DNA of 59,422 nt from an uncultured Clostridia bacterium (GTDB lineage: Bacteria > Bacillota > Clostridia > Christensenellales > Borkfalkiaceae). The stretch lies in assembly GCA_947589285.1 (NCBI GenBank), contig CANPZV010000005.1, forward strand, positions 1 through 59,422, in the 5' to 3' direction. Below are positions 1-8,137 of the stretch, piece by piece; positions within the stretch are counted from its first letter, which is position 1, and each line of letters begins with the position of its first letter. The translations under genes and the position numbers were made by a program. Under the pieces are notes generated by a model. It worked only from the letters and a program-made list of their open reading frames with translations, was not told the origin of the DNA and searched no databases.

Positions 1-30
1 GACTATCTCAACGACGGCGTACTGCACTGA
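1..30 (+). CDS. C-terminal end of an unidentified gene (partial)
   Basis: Frame 1 reads in from the window edge as DYLNDGVLH and then TGA at 28-30. It is followed by a T-rich stretch (30-40), as expected at a gene end. Nine residues are too few to identify a family, and the frame could be chance. The next promoter begins at about 75, which fits a gene boundary here. Confidence 0.35.
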   Translation, partial: DYLNDGVLH

Positions 31-74
31 TTTTTTTCTTCCAACCCCGTCTCATATGTTTGACAAACCTACAC

Positions 75-103
75 TTGCAACGCAAAGCAAAATATGGTAA
101 AAT
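75..103 (+). promoter_or_regulatory. Promoter of the YgjP-like gene, predicting a leaderless mRNA
   Basis: TTGCAA (75-80), a 17-bp spacer and TAAAAT (98-103) form a sigma-A-type promoter. The start codon ATG at 110 lies 6 nt beyond the -10 box, where transcription should begin, and no Shine-Dalgarno sequence precedes it. This is one of eight such cases in the window. Confidence 0.6.
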
Positions 104-109
104 ATGCCC

Positions 110-739
110 ATGGAATACAGTGTGGTGAGAAGTCGCAGAAAGACGATCTCCGTGGGCGTGATCGGCGGGGAAGTGATCGTACATGCGCCGCTGTCCTATC
201 CGCAGGAGAAGATCGACGCCTTTGTCCGAAAGCACAGAGTTTGGATCGCCCGCAGGTTAAAAGAGCAGAGCGAGGCCTTTTTGCCGACCTTTGCGGACGG
301 CACCCTCATGATCGTCATGGGGAAGGAGCGGACGATCCGAACGGGCAGAACGGCACTCAGGGAGGACGAACTCTATCTTCCCGCGGAGGAGAGGGAGAAC
401 GCGCTCGTCGGCCTTTTGAGGAGGCTCGCGAGGGAGAGGATGAACCGCATCACAGCCGAGATCGCCGCCGTCTACAAATTTAACTATCAGAGGATCACGA
501 TCACCTCGGCGCGGACGAGGTGGGGTTCGTGCAACACGAAGGGGACGGTCGCCTTCACCTTCCGCACCGCCGTCCTTCCCGACGCTCTTGCCGTCTATCT
601 TGCCGTCCATGAACTTTGCCACACCCTGCACATGGATCACAGCAAGGCCTTTTGGGAGGAGGTCGCAAAGATCTTGCCCGATTACCGCGCAAGAAGGAAG
701 GCATTAAAGGAGTATTCATGGGCAATGAAGTGCCTTTAA
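110..739 (+). CDS. YgjP-like zinc metallopeptidase (DUF45, M48-like)
   Basis: A 209-residue soluble protein. Residues 167-177 carry HELCHTLHMDH, the HExxH zinc motif with a third histidine six residues after the second, preceded by RTRWGSC (136-141), which is typical of YgjP/DUF45 proteins. Family members are putative zinc-dependent peptidases; the substrate is unknown. I chose ATG 110 over the in-frame ATG 104 because 104 overlaps the -10 box, so a transcript starting near 110 could not include it. The gene has its own promoter and no visible partner. A copy of the dispersed palindrome follows at 769. Confidence 0.85.
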   Translation: MEYSVVRSRRKTISVGVIGGEVIVHAPLSYPQEKIDAFVRKHRVWIARRLKEQSEAFLPTFADGTLMIVMGKERTIRTGRTALREDELYLPAEERENALVGLLRRLARERMNRITAEIAAVYKFNYQRITITSARTRWGSCNTKGTVAFTFRTAVLPDALAVYLAVHELCHTLHMDHSKAFWEEVAKILPDYRARRKALKEYSWAMKCL

Positions 740-768
740 GATAAGTTTTTTGCCATTTTGCATAGTAC

Positions 769-781
769 TTTGTCAGACATA
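769..781. repeat. Dispersed palindrome, copy 1 (core TATGTCWGACATA, one mismatch)
   Basis: TTTGTCAGACATA differs at one base from the core. Upstream it continues as GCATAGTACT (760-769). This stretch of about 30 bp, with the preceding TTTT and following TATAG, is shared almost exactly with copy 4 at 16089. It lies in the intergenic region between the YgjP-like gene and DUF1934, 24 bp upstream of the DUF1934 -35 box. Confidence 0.75.
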
Positions 782-805
782 GTATAGATATTCTTTCAAA
801 AAGGG

Positions 806-834
806 TTTACAAAAGCACTTTCATGCGATATAAT
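806..834 (+). promoter_or_regulatory. Promoter of the DUF1934-MBL-rho operon, predicting a leaderless mRNA
   Basis: TTTACA (806-811), 17 bp, TATAAT (829-834). ATG 842 follows the -10 box by 7 nt, so the first base of the mRNA should be at or next to the start codon. Confidence 0.7.
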
Positions 835-841
835 AATGAGG

Positions 842-1234
842 ATGATTGCACGCATTAAGATCGTGACGCATACGCTCGGGAGGGCTAAGCTCTTCAGTGC
901 GGTCGGAAATTTGGAGACGAACGGCGAGGGAGCGTCCATTTCGTATCCGACCGAGGGCGACACATCCTTTTTGGAACTTCGGCCAAGCGGCGCAAAGATG
1001 CGTCGTGAGGGGGAAAACGGACTTAACGCCGAATTTTCCGTCGGGCAGACGACCGAACTCTCCCTATCTGCACATGGCAGCATTTCTTCGATCCCGCTTT
1101 TAACACACGTTTACAAACCTTGTTTTTCTGTGTCTGAAATTTCATGCAGACTTGTTTATGACCTGTTTTTAGGTCGGTCCGTACAAAAGTTTTCGTTAAA
1201 AATTCAAATTCAAGGTATTTCGGAGGAGCAATGA
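842..1234 (+). CDS. DUF1934 (YwiB-like) beta-barrel protein, probable
   Basis: A 130-residue protein with alternating strands and no membrane segment. The pattern fits DUF1934/YwiB: an early G-LETNGEGASISYPTEGD segment, a central ELRPSGAKMRREGENG strand pair, and a C-terminal LVYDLFLGR followed by a short amphipathic strand. YwiB-like proteins are small lipocalin-like barrels of unknown role. The ATG at 842 is preferred over ATG 836 because of the promoter spacing. The stop codon overlaps the next gene's start (ATGA at 1231-1234), so the two are translationally coupled. The family call rests on pattern memory only. Confidence 0.6.
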   Translation: MIARIKIVTHTLGRAKLFSAVGNLETNGEGASISYPTEGDTSFLELRPSGAKMRREGENGLNAEFSVGQTTELSLSAHGSISSIPLLTHVYKPCFSVSEISCRLVYDLFLGRSVQKFSLKIQIQGISEEQ

Positions 1235-1860
1235 AAATAAACTACATCGGGCACTCCTGTTTTCTTTTTCGCGAAAGTAGCGGGACAACCCTCCTGACCG
1301 ACCCCTATGGGGACATCGGCCTCTCTTTTCCGCGCTTAAAGAGCGATATCGTCACCGTCAGCCATTCCCATTATGATCATTGCAACGTCGGGGCAGTCGG
1401 GGGAGATCCCACAATTCTCTCCCGTGCGGGGAAGTACACCGTCCGTGGCGTCGCGATCGAGGCCCGTGAGAGCTACCATGACGACGCAAACGGCACGAAG
1501 CGGGGAAAGAATCTCATCTTCACCTTTGAAATGGACGGCGTGACCGTCTGTCACCTCGGCGATTTGGGGCAGAAAGCGGAGGGGGATATCCTCGAAAAAA
1601 TAGGGAAACCCGACATTCTCCTCATTCCCGTGGGCGGGAACTACACCATCGACGGCGCGGAGGCGGCGCGCTATGTGCGGGAGATCCGCCCCGCTGTCGT
1701 CATCCCGATGCACTACCATGTGCGGGGCCTCACCGTCGATATTTCGGACGAAAGGCAGTTTCTCACCGCGATGGGGACGTTTGAGAGGGCAAAAGAGGCA
1801 GAATTTACCGCCGAGACACTCCCCGCGGCGACCAAGACGCTCCTTTTGGAGAGGGCATAA
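1231..1860 (+). CDS. Metallo-beta-lactamase-fold metal-dependent hydrolase (UPF0173-like)
   Basis: A 209-residue protein that begins MKINYIGHSCFLF, the usual first strand of UPF0173/UlaG-like hydrolases. The metal motif HSHYDHC lies near residue 48, a second ligand region HLGDLGQ near 108, and IPMHYH near 157. The family includes L-ascorbate-6-phosphate lactonase relatives, but the substrate here cannot be read from sequence. GGAGGAG sits just before ATG 1231, inside the end of the DUF1934 gene. The rho gene starts 24 bp downstream, so DUF1934, this hydrolase and rho probably form one operon. Confidence 0.85.
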   Translation: MKINYIGHSCFLFRESSGTTLLTDPYGDIGLSFPRLKSDIVTVSHSHYDHCNVGAVGGDPTILSRAGKYTVRGVAIEARESYHDDANGTKRGKNLIFTFEMDGVTVCHLGDLGQKAEGDILEKIGKPDILLIPVGGNYTIDGAEAARYVREIRPAVVIPMHYHVRGLTVDISDERQFLTAMGTFERAKEAEFTAETLPAATKTLLLERA

Positions 1861-1884
1861 ATCAGACTTAACGGAGTGGATATC

Positions 1885-3324
1885 ATGGATATAGAACAAC
1901 TTGAAAAAGAGTACAGGGAGTACCTTGAAACTTTGCCGATCGTGTCCCTTCGCGTCCTCGGCAGACATGAGGGCGTCGCGCAGGTCTGCGCGACGAACAA
2001 GGATACGCTCATTTCGGGGATCCTCGACATTCTGACGGGGCGCGTCCGTCCCGCGGCACATTCGCGGCGGGGCGCACCTCCCAAGACGACCTATCTCGAC
2101 CCCGCCATTCTTGAAACGCTTGCGGGCATCAAGCGGAAATTCTCGGAAGAGGAGGGGGGCCTTTCCGTCGCTTCGCCGGACCGCGAGGAGCTTCCCTTTG
2201 CCGCGGATGAACAGCTCTACAGGGGGATCCTTGAGATCACTCCCGCGGGGTACGGCTTTCTTCGCGCCAAAAATTGCCAACCGTCAAAGGACGGGAGCGA
2301 CGTCTTTTTGCCCGCCTCGGTCATTCATTCCCTCAAGCTTCGGCAGGGGGACTATGTGACCTGCACGGCGAAACCTCGGCAGAAGAACGATTCGCCCGCG
2401 ATCGATACGCTCGGGACGGTGAACGGTCTGCCCGTCGGCAGATATGAACAGCGGCCCTACTTCGACAATCTCACCGCCCAATATGCGAGCGAGAAAATAG
2501 AGCTTTCAAAGGATTCCCCCGAACTTTCCCTGCGCCTTCTGGACCTCTTTGTCCCGATCGGAAAGGGTCAGCGCGGCCTCATCATCGCCCCGCCGAAAGC
2601 GGGAAAGACGACCCTTTTGAAGAATATCGCCCGCGCGGTCAGCGAAAATCACAGGGAGATCGAACTCATCGTCCTCCTCATCGACGAGCGGCCCGAGGAA
2701 GTCACCGATTTCAGGCAGAGCGTCCCGGGGGCGAAGATCGTCTTTTCGACCTTCGACGAGGGAGCCGAACGGCACGTCCGCGCCGCCGCGCTCACGGTGG
2801 AACACGCAAAACGCCTCGTCGAGATGGGGAAGGATGTCGTCATTCTGCTCGATTCGCTCACGAAACTGACGAGGGCATACAACTATGTGACGGAGAACAC
2901 AGGCAAGATCCTGACGGGCGGCCTCGATGCGGGTGCCTTGGCCGAACCGAAGCGGTTCTTCGGCGCGGCACGCAATTCCGTCGAAAAGGGGAGCCTGACG
3001 ATCCTCGCGACCGCGCTCGTGGACACGGGCAGCCGCATGGACGACATCATTTATGAGGAATTCAAGGGAACGGGCAACGCCGACGTCTTTCTCTCGCGAG
3101 AACTTGCCGAGCGCAGGATCTTCCCCGCGATCGATCTGAGGCGTTCGGGGACGCGAAAGGAGGACCTTCTTTTGAGCGAGGAGGAACTTTCAGCCGTCTA
3201 CAAACTGCGCGAGAGGGGACTTGCCGACAATCCCGTCGGCATGCTCGATATGCTCAAACGGACGTCCACGAACGGGGAATTCATTGCCCGCCTTCCCGAA
3301 TGGCTTCGGATCTACAGGGCATAG
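1885..3324 (+). CDS. rho: Transcription termination factor Rho
   Basis: A 479-residue RNA-dependent ATPase that ends transcription of untranslated RNA as a hexameric helicase. The N-terminal helical domain (about 5-50) is followed by the cold-shock-like RNA-binding domain (about 110-180, with GYGFLR). The ATPase domain has Walker A PPKAGKTT at 236-243, then [15 protein letters not shown], the Walker B stretch [17 protein letters not shown], and the C-terminal [20 protein letters not shown]. No large insertion separates the RNA-binding domains. ATG 1885 is chosen over GTG 1876 because GGAG at 1873-1876 is correctly spaced for 1885. A strong intrinsic terminator follows. Confidence 0.97.
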   Translation: MDIEQLEKEYREYLETLPIVSLRVLGRHEGVAQVCATNKDTLISGILDILTGRVRPAAHSRRGAPPKTTYLDPAILETLAGIKRKFSEEEGGLSVASPDREELPFAADEQLYRGILEITPAGYGFLRAKNCQPSKDGSDVFLPASVIHSLKLRQGDYVTCTAKPRQKNDSPAIDTLGTVNGLPVGRYEQRPYFDNLTAQYASEKIELSKDSPELSLRLLDLFVPIGKGQRGLIIAPPKAGKTTLLKNIARAVSENHREIELIVLLIDERPEEVTDFRQSVPGAKIVFSTFDEGAERHVRAAALTVEHAKRLVEMGKDVVILLDSLTKLTRAYNYVTENTGKILTGGLDAGALAEPKRFFGAARNSVEKGSLTILATALVDTGSRMDDIIYEEFKGTGNADVFLSRELAERRIFPAIDLRRSGTRKEDLLLSEEELSAVYKLRERGLADNPVGMLDMLKRTSTNGEFIARLPEWLRIYRA

Positions 3325-3355
3325 ACGCGCTATATTGAATTTTGAACAAAAATTT

Positions 3356-3380
3356 AAGGGAGACGTTTGTCTCCCTTTTT
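3356..3380 (+). terminator. Intrinsic terminator after rho
   Basis: AAGGGAGAC pairs perfectly with GTCTCCCTT around a GTTT loop (3356-3377), followed by TTT. Confidence 0.85.
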
Positions 3381-3434
3381 CTGATAAATAATAGGGGAAG
3401 GATCTTGGGGAATGATGTCCGTACTTTCCTCCAC

Positions 3435-3495
3435 GGGATTCTTCACTGCGTTCAGAATGACGCGCTGAACTCTCGCTACTCTGTCATCCGCGATA
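3435..3495. repeat. Degraded intergenic repeat of the ATTCTTC...CAGAATGAC type
   Basis: The piece from GGGATTCTTC (3435) to CAGAATGAC (3461), followed by a degenerate GTCATCC stretch near 3482, resembles a short intergenic repeat I have seen in many unrelated bacterial genomes. It lies between two convergent genes. No coding potential is visible in 3381-3496. Confidence 0.4.
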
Positions 3496-3496
3496 C

Positions 3497-4681
3497 TCAT
3501 ACCGCCCACTCCTCGACAAGCTCGCGGAGGCGCGGGGTCGTGAAGAGGGAAAGAAGAGACGCCTTTGCCTCAGTTTTCCCCTCCACAAGTTCGGAGAGAA
3601 GCCGCGCACGCTCCCCATAGAATGAGGCGATCTTTGCCGTCCTTCTGTCCGTCTTTTCCGTCAAAGATAGGAACCTGTCGTACTCGGCGCGAAAGGCCTC
3701 CCTGTCCGCCTGCGCAAACGCATCGACGCACTTCCAATAGCTCTTCACGAGGGAGGTTCTTCGCGTCGTGATCTCTCCCAAATAGTCGCGGAAATTCCCG
3801 TCGTCGCGGAGGGCAAAGTACGCGACGGCAATATTCAGCCGCAGGACGTCGCTGATCTCGCTCCGCCCGTCAGGGAGCCAAACTTCGAGCAGAAATTTTG
3901 CATCCTTTATGGCGTTTTCGTATTTGTGCGCCTTCATATGCGTGTCGATCCTCTTCATCCACAGCCGCGTGAACACGACATTCCCGATCCCGAACGCGAG
4001 TGCGCACCCGATGACGGCGAGTTCCGCGGTGGCACCGTCCGCGATCCCCAAGGCGTAGAGGATAGCCGCAACGGCGATCCCCATGAGGACGATCCCGCTC
4101 AAAACGATGAGGCCCAGCTTTCCCGTCTTTTTTGCGGGCGGGACGGTGTGCGTACGCGCGGAGACTTCCTCCCGCCGTTCGGGGAAACTTGCATACAGCA
4201 GGTGCCTTCTCTTCGCCATGAGAATGCAACTTACGATGACGCCCGCCTCCGACGCAAAGTGCAACACGGCAAAGACCGCCAACAGCGCGATCGCCCACGC
4301 CGCATCGACGTCGCCCGTCCCCCAAGCGATCCCCATAACGAGGAGCATGAGGAGGGGAGTGGAGAAGAAACAGATGCAAGAGACGAGAAGTTCTTTCCTC
4401 GCCCGTCTGTATTCGCGTGCGAGCATTCCGATCGCAAAGGCGATCTCTTCGCCCTGCTCCGCGTTGTTCGTTTCGCGCTTTCCGCAGAGCAGTTCCCCGA
4501 CGGTCACGCCGAGCGTCTCCGCGAGGAGGGCGAGCTTGCCCGAGCGCGGTTTTGCCTCCCCGTTCTCCCACTTGCTCACAGCCTTGTTCGATACGCCGAG
4601 GATCTTCCCGAGTTCGCTCTGCGACAATCCCTTTTCGGTCCGAAGTTCATAGATGAAATTGCCGAATCTGTAATCGTTCAT
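3497..4681 (-). CDS. Membrane-bound XRE-family regulator
   Basis: A 394-residue protein. Residues about 4-60 form a Cro/CI-type helix-turn-helix (GLSQSELGKILGVSNKAVSKWENG), followed by a linker. There are about four hydrophobic segments between residues 100 and 235 (for example FSTPLLMLLVMGIAWG and GLIVLSGIVLMGIAVAAILYALG), then a soluble helical C-terminus of about 150 residues. It is likely an inner-membrane transcription factor; the signal and targets are unknown. ATG 4681 has GGAGGAGAT upstream on the minus strand, better than the upstream TTG 4696. A minus-strand TATAAT lies at 4701-4706. No partner gene is adjacent. Confidence 0.8.
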   Translation of the reverse strand: MNDYRFGNFIYELRTEKGLSQSELGKILGVSNKAVSKWENGEAKPRSGKLALLAETLGVTVGELLCGKRETNNAEQGEEIAFAIGMLAREYRRARKELLVSCICFFSTPLLMLLVMGIAWGTGDVDAAWAIALLAVFAVLHFASEAGVIVSCILMAKRRHLLYASFPERREEVSARTHTVPPAKKTGKLGLIVLSGIVLMGIAVAAILYALGIADGATAELAVIGCALAFGIGNVVFTRLWMKRIDTHMKAHKYENAIKDAKFLLEVWLPDGRSEISDVLRLNIAVAYFALRDDGNFRDYLGEITTRRTSLVKSYWKCVDAFAQADREAFRAEYDRFLSLTEKTDRRTAKIASFYGERARLLSELVEGKTEAKASLLSLFTTPRLRELVEEWAV

Positions 4682-4710
4682 ATCTCCTCCAAACAAGGGA
4701 ATTATAGCAT

Positions 4711-4738
4711 AAGTCCGCCCCTATTTCAAGGGACGGAC
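4711..4738. other. Imperfect inverted repeat upstream of the XRE gene
   Basis: AGTCCGCCCC and GGGACGGACT form a stem with one mismatch around an 8-nt loop, immediately upstream of the XRE gene's -10 box. There is no T-run, so it is unlikely to be a classical terminator. It could be an operator for the downstream XRE protein (inference). Confidence 0.35.
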
Positions 4739-4807
4739 TGTCGAATCAAAGTAGAACTTTGCTTTCCTCATCTGAAATTCTGTTTTTCTTATTGGAAATG
4801 CGCCTTT

Positions 4808-6934
4808 TTACTTTTTCGGCTTGACCTGAACGAAATAGCAGATCCCGAAGATCAGCTCACCCACAAAGAAGATCGCGGGGAGGACGACATAGGTCATCAG
4901 CTGCGAGAGGTCGGAGAAGTCGATCTTGAGGGAGAGCGCGACGATCAGGGCAACGATGTCGATGAGAACATAGATGACGATCGCGTTGACGAGGGCGAGG
5001 GATGGTTTCCGCAGTCTGTTCTCGCCGAAGTGGTTGGCGAACATCAGGCCCGTCACGAGCGCGGCGGCAACGCCGACGCACCACATGATGTAGGGATAGA
5101 AGGCGGGAACGGCGATCTTGTCGCCCATGGACATATTGAGACCCATGGTGACGCCGCCGACGAGGATGCACCACAGAAGAGCCGCAAGCGAACTCAGGAA
5201 AAGTGCCTTCCCCTTATGGACGGTGTTAACGTCGTCATGGCCCTTCGGGGCAGAGGTCTTTGTCTCGCTCCCGACCGTCTCAACGCGCAGTCCGTCGCGC
5301 GTGGCGCGCTTTTCGACGTCGCGGAAGTCGATGCCGGAGACGGGCTTCGCGTCCATATCCTCCGAAGTCCTTGCGGGGGAGCGGACGGAATTTTCATAGA
5401 GCTGGCCGATGACGGAGCGATAGTCCTCCTGCCGCGGCGCGGGTTCCTCTGCGACGGGTTGCGGCGCATAGGATGGTTGCGGACGGGAAGCGGGGGAGTC
5501 CACGAGCGAGATGAAATTGCGGTGGATGATCTGCCTCTCGCGCTCTGCCATTTCGGCCTCCATCTGTCTGCGGAGGGCGGCGAGCTGTTCCTCAAGAGCC
5601 TGCTGATAGCGGGCGCGGTCATCGCGGATCTGCGCGTCATGGCGGCTGTTCTCCTCGGCAAGGGCGTTGTTGTACCGCGTGCGTTCCTCGCTCAAAAGCT
5701 CGTCAAAGCGTTTCCGCTCTGCCGCAAGTTCGGATTCGCGCGCCACGCTCTCTTCCTCATGGGCAAGGCGCACGGCGGCGTCCTGCAACCTTTGAGCGTC
5801 GTCCTTTACGGCCTGTATCTCGCGGGAGTGCTTGTCCTCAAGCTCGCTGAGTTCCTTCTCATGGAGTTCTTTTTCGACGCGAAGCGAAGCGTCATGGGCC
5901 TCCCGCTCCTCGGAGAGGGCCTGTTCGTTGGCCTCTTTGAGGGCGGAAATGGCGCGGGCGTGTTCTTCGGCGGCTTCGTCGAACTTTTGTTTTTGCAATT
6001 CGAGTTCGGCTTTGAGGCTCTCGTCCTCTTCGGTCTTTGCGAGGGCTTCTGCCGCTTTGTCCGCCTCAAACTGCGCCCGTTCTTCGCTGATCTGCTGTTC
6101 GACCTCCTCCTTTTTCGAGAGGAGAAGGGCCTCCTGCTGTTCGCGGACGATGGCAAGCTGGCGAAGATTGGAGATGTAGGAATCGTTCAATTCCCTTTCG
6201 CGGGCGTTCATTTCCTCGGTCAGGGACGCCTTTTCGGCCTCGAAATCGGCGCGGTCGCGGGCAAGCGCGGAGAGCTTTTCTTCATATTCGGCTTCGAGCG
6301 CGTGCCTTTTTTCGTCATAAGCGGCGTCGAGTTCGGATTGCTTTTGCTTTGCCTCCTCCTCGATCTTTTCCCTGAGGGCGGTGTCGTCGAATCCCGCTTC
6401 AAAGGAGAATTCCTCGCCTTCGTCCTCGTCGCCCGTGCGCGAGGGGACGCGGGAAGTGGACTGCCGCAGGACGCGCATGTCCACCGCCGTGGGAGCGGGC
6501 ATGTTGAAGTCAAAGTCGCGGTCGGAGATGAGCGAATCGATGATCGTGCGGGAATATTCCCATTCCGCCTGATTCTGCTCGGACACCGCCTTGCCTTCGT
6601 CGGTGAGGGAGAAGTACTTCCTCCTGCCGCCGCCGACGGAGCCGCCCCAATATGAGGTGATGTAGCCGTCCTTCTCGAGCCGCTTGAGCGCGGAATAGAG
6701 GGAGGGCTGTTTCAGAGTGTATTGCCCTGAGCTTTTGCGTTCGATCTCCGCAATGATCTCATAGCCGTATTTGTCGCCGTCATAGAGAGAACGAAGAATG
6801 ATAGTATTGATGTGACCGCGGATCAGATCCGAACTGACGCCTTTTTCCGCTCTGTCGTCGTCCTCATCGGTCTCTGCAGGGCTGACAGCCGTCGTCTCGT
6901 CGTCGGTCTCAGCGGTCATGGTTTCCTCGTCCAT
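4808..6934 (-). CDS. PadR-family regulator with a long coiled coil and membrane anchor
   Basis: A 708-residue protein. After an acidic head (1-33) comes a PadR winged-helix domain (about 35-115, with DKYGYEIIAEIERKS and QPSLYSALKRLEKDGYI). A charged coiled coil rich in E, K, A and R covers about 185-475. A Pro-rich stretch follows, and about four membrane segments end the protein (575-705, for example LALVNAIVIYVLIDIVALIV). Ordinary PadR proteins are about 110-200 residues, so this one is several times larger and probably tethered to the membrane. ATG 6934 has AGGAGG at good spacing. The perfect -35/-10 promoter is at 6963-6991. Copies 2 and 3 of the dispersed palindrome lie just upstream. 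Targets are unknown. Confidence 0.8.
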   Translation of the reverse strand: MDEETMTAETDDETTAVSPAETDEDDDRAEKGVSSDLIRGHINTIILRSLYDGDKYGYEIIAEIERKSSGQYTLKQPSLYSALKRLEKDGYITSYWGGSVGGGRRKYFSLTDEGKAVSEQNQAEWEYSRTIIDSLISDRDFDFNMPAPTAVDMRVLRQSTSRVPSRTGDEDEGEEFSFEAGFDDTALREKIEEEAKQKQSELDAAYDEKRHALEAEYEEKLSALARDRADFEAEKASLTEEMNARERELNDSYISNLRQLAIVREQQEALLLSKKEEVEQQISEERAQFEADKAAEALAKTEEDESLKAELELQKQKFDEAAEEHARAISALKEANEQALSEEREAHDASLRVEKELHEKELSELEDKHSREIQAVKDDAQRLQDAAVRLAHEEESVARESELAAERKRFDELLSEERTRYNNALAEENSRHDAQIRDDRARYQQALEEQLAALRRQMEAEMAERERQIIHRNFISLVDSPASRPQPSYAPQPVAEEPAPRQEDYRSVIGQLYENSVRSPARTSEDMDAKPVSGIDFRDVEKRATRDGLRVETVGSETKTSAPKGHDDVNTVHKGKALFLSSLAALLWCILVGGVTMGLNMSMGDKIAVPAFYPYIMWCVGVAAALVTGLMFANHFGENRLRKPSLALVNAIVIYVLIDIVALIVALSLKIDFSDLSQLMTYVVLPAIFFVGELIFGICYFVQVKPKK

Positions 6935-6962
6935 AATTTTCCTCCTTTTCGTATTTTTCCCT

Positions 6963-6991
6963 ATTATACGACAAATTTTGTTTTTTGTCAA
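6963..6991 (-). promoter_or_regulatory. Consensus promoter of the PadR-like gene
   Basis: On the minus strand, TTGACA (6991-6986), 17 bp and TATAAT (6968-6963). The leader is about 22 nt and contains an AGGAGG ribosome binding site. Confidence 0.85.
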
Positions 6992-7003
6992 TAGGCAGAG
7001 TAC

Positions 7004-7016
7004 TATGTCTGACATA
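7004..7016. repeat. Dispersed palindrome, copy 2 (exact core)
   Basis: TATGTCTGACATA, perfect around a central T. The upstream flank AGTAC extends the palindrome on one side. It sits 12 bp upstream of the PadR gene's -35 box, in a position suited to regulator binding. Confidence 0.85.
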
Positions 7017-7055
7017 ATTTTTTTAAGAAAATCAAAAAATTTTCATAAAAATACC

Positions 7056-7068
7056 TCTGTCAGACATA
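7056..7068. repeat. Dispersed palindrome, copy 3 (one mismatch)
   Basis: TCTGTCAGACATA, one base from the core. It is 52 bp from copy 2 and ends 10 bp before the start codon of the divergent YkvI-like gene. Confidence 0.65.
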
Positions 7069-7078
7069 AGAAAAGGGG

Positions 7079-8137
7079 ATGGGAGTACTATGCGGCGCAT
7101 TGTTTATCGTCGGAAGCACGATCGGTGCGGGGTTCATCACGGGCGCGGAGCTTGTCCGCTTTTTCGGCGGGAGCGGCTTTTTGGTGCCCCTGATCCTTTC
7201 CTCCCTGCTCTTTTTTCTCCTCACGGCGTTGCACCTGCACCTCGGGAAAAAGCACGGCGGCGCGGCGGGCGTTTTCGCGCTCTTCGGAAGGGGAGAGATG
7301 TTCGTCCGCTTTGTCGTATTGATCTGCGCGTTCGTCTCCACGGCGGGAATGCTCGCGGGGCTTGACGCGCTCCTTCCATCCCTTTCGCCTCTTTGTTCCT
7401 TGGCGGGGCTTGCGATCGCCTGTTTCTTCATTGCGCGGGGCGTCGGCGGCATTTCAAAGTTCAATTTCGTCCTCGTCCCGCTCCTCATTGCGTTCGTCTT
7501 TTTCTATGCCCGCGGCGGGCTGGCCTTCCGCTACCCTTGCGCCGCGGGAGGCGGATGGGGGTGGTTCCTCTATGCGGGCATGAACGTCTTTTTCATGGCA
7601 CCCGTCCTGATGGACGCGGGGAAGGAGATGAAGCGGCCTCTTCTCTCTTCGCTCCTTGCCGCTGGGATCGTCTTTTCCGCCGCGCTCTGCATTCTCGGGA
7701 GCGTCTGCCGCGAGGGGGCGAACGCCATTTCTTCGGAGATGCCTTTCCTTGCCGTCGCAAAGGGGAAGATCTTCTCCGTCGCGGTGGGGCTTGCGATCCT
7801 GACCTCGCTCGTCTCGTCCCTCTACACGCCCTTTTCACTCTGCAATACCCTCGGCGGGAGGAAAAAAATTGCCGCAAAGGGCGCAGTGGTCCTTGCGGCG
7901 TTTCTGCTTTCAAGATTGGGATTGAAGGGGATCGTCGGCGGCATCTATCCCTTTATCGGCGGGACGGGGATCCTGTTCTCAGCTCTTTGCGTCCTTTACG
8001 AGGAGCTTTTCGAGAAGCGCGACAAGGGCGTACATGCCCGCGGCAAGCACGCAGAGAATGCAGGTCGCGCTCATCACGAGGTCGAGCTTGAACACCTGCC
8101 CGCCATAGACGATGAGATACCCGAGGCCCGCCCGTGA
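7079..8137 (+). CDS. YkvI-like integral membrane carrier
   Basis: A 352-residue polytopic protein with about ten hydrophobic segments. It opens with GSTIGAGFITGAEL, a glycine-rich first-helix motif of YkvI-type proteins, which are distant relatives of amino-acid/polyamine carriers. The substrate is unknown. The last clear membrane helix ends near residue 312 (ILFSALCVLYEELF). The remaining 40 residues are hydrophilic and encoded antisense to the permease gene, a 159-bp tail-to-tail overlap. This suggests loss of an earlier stop codon. AAAAGGGG touches the ATG, too close for an ideal ribosome binding site, so the start is somewhat uncertain. It is divergent from the PadR gene. Confidence 0.75.
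   Translation: MGVLCGALFIVGSTIGAGFITGAELVRFFGGSGFLVPLILSSLLFFLLTALHLHLGKKHGGAAGVFALFGRGEMFVRFVVLICAFVSTAGMLAGLDALLPSLSPLCSLAGLAIACFFIARGVGGISKFNFVLVPLLIAFVFFYARGGLAFRYPCAAGGGWGWFLYAGMNVFFMAPVLMDAGKEMKRPLLSSLLAAGIVFSAALCILGSVCREGANAISSEMPFLAVAKGKIFSVAVGLAILTSLVSSLYTPFSLCNTLGGRKKIAAKGAVVLAAFLLSRLGLKGIVGGIYPFIGGTGILFSALCVLYEELFEKRDKGVHARGKHAENAGRAHHEVELEHLPAIDDEIPEARP

Noticed and set aside
3926-6655. A + strand open frame of about 909 codons opposite the PadR gene
   Set aside because: It is a shadow of strong codon bias in the PadR gene: no ribosome binding site, odd composition, no family likeness. The minus frame has clear domains, a promoter and a ribosome binding site.
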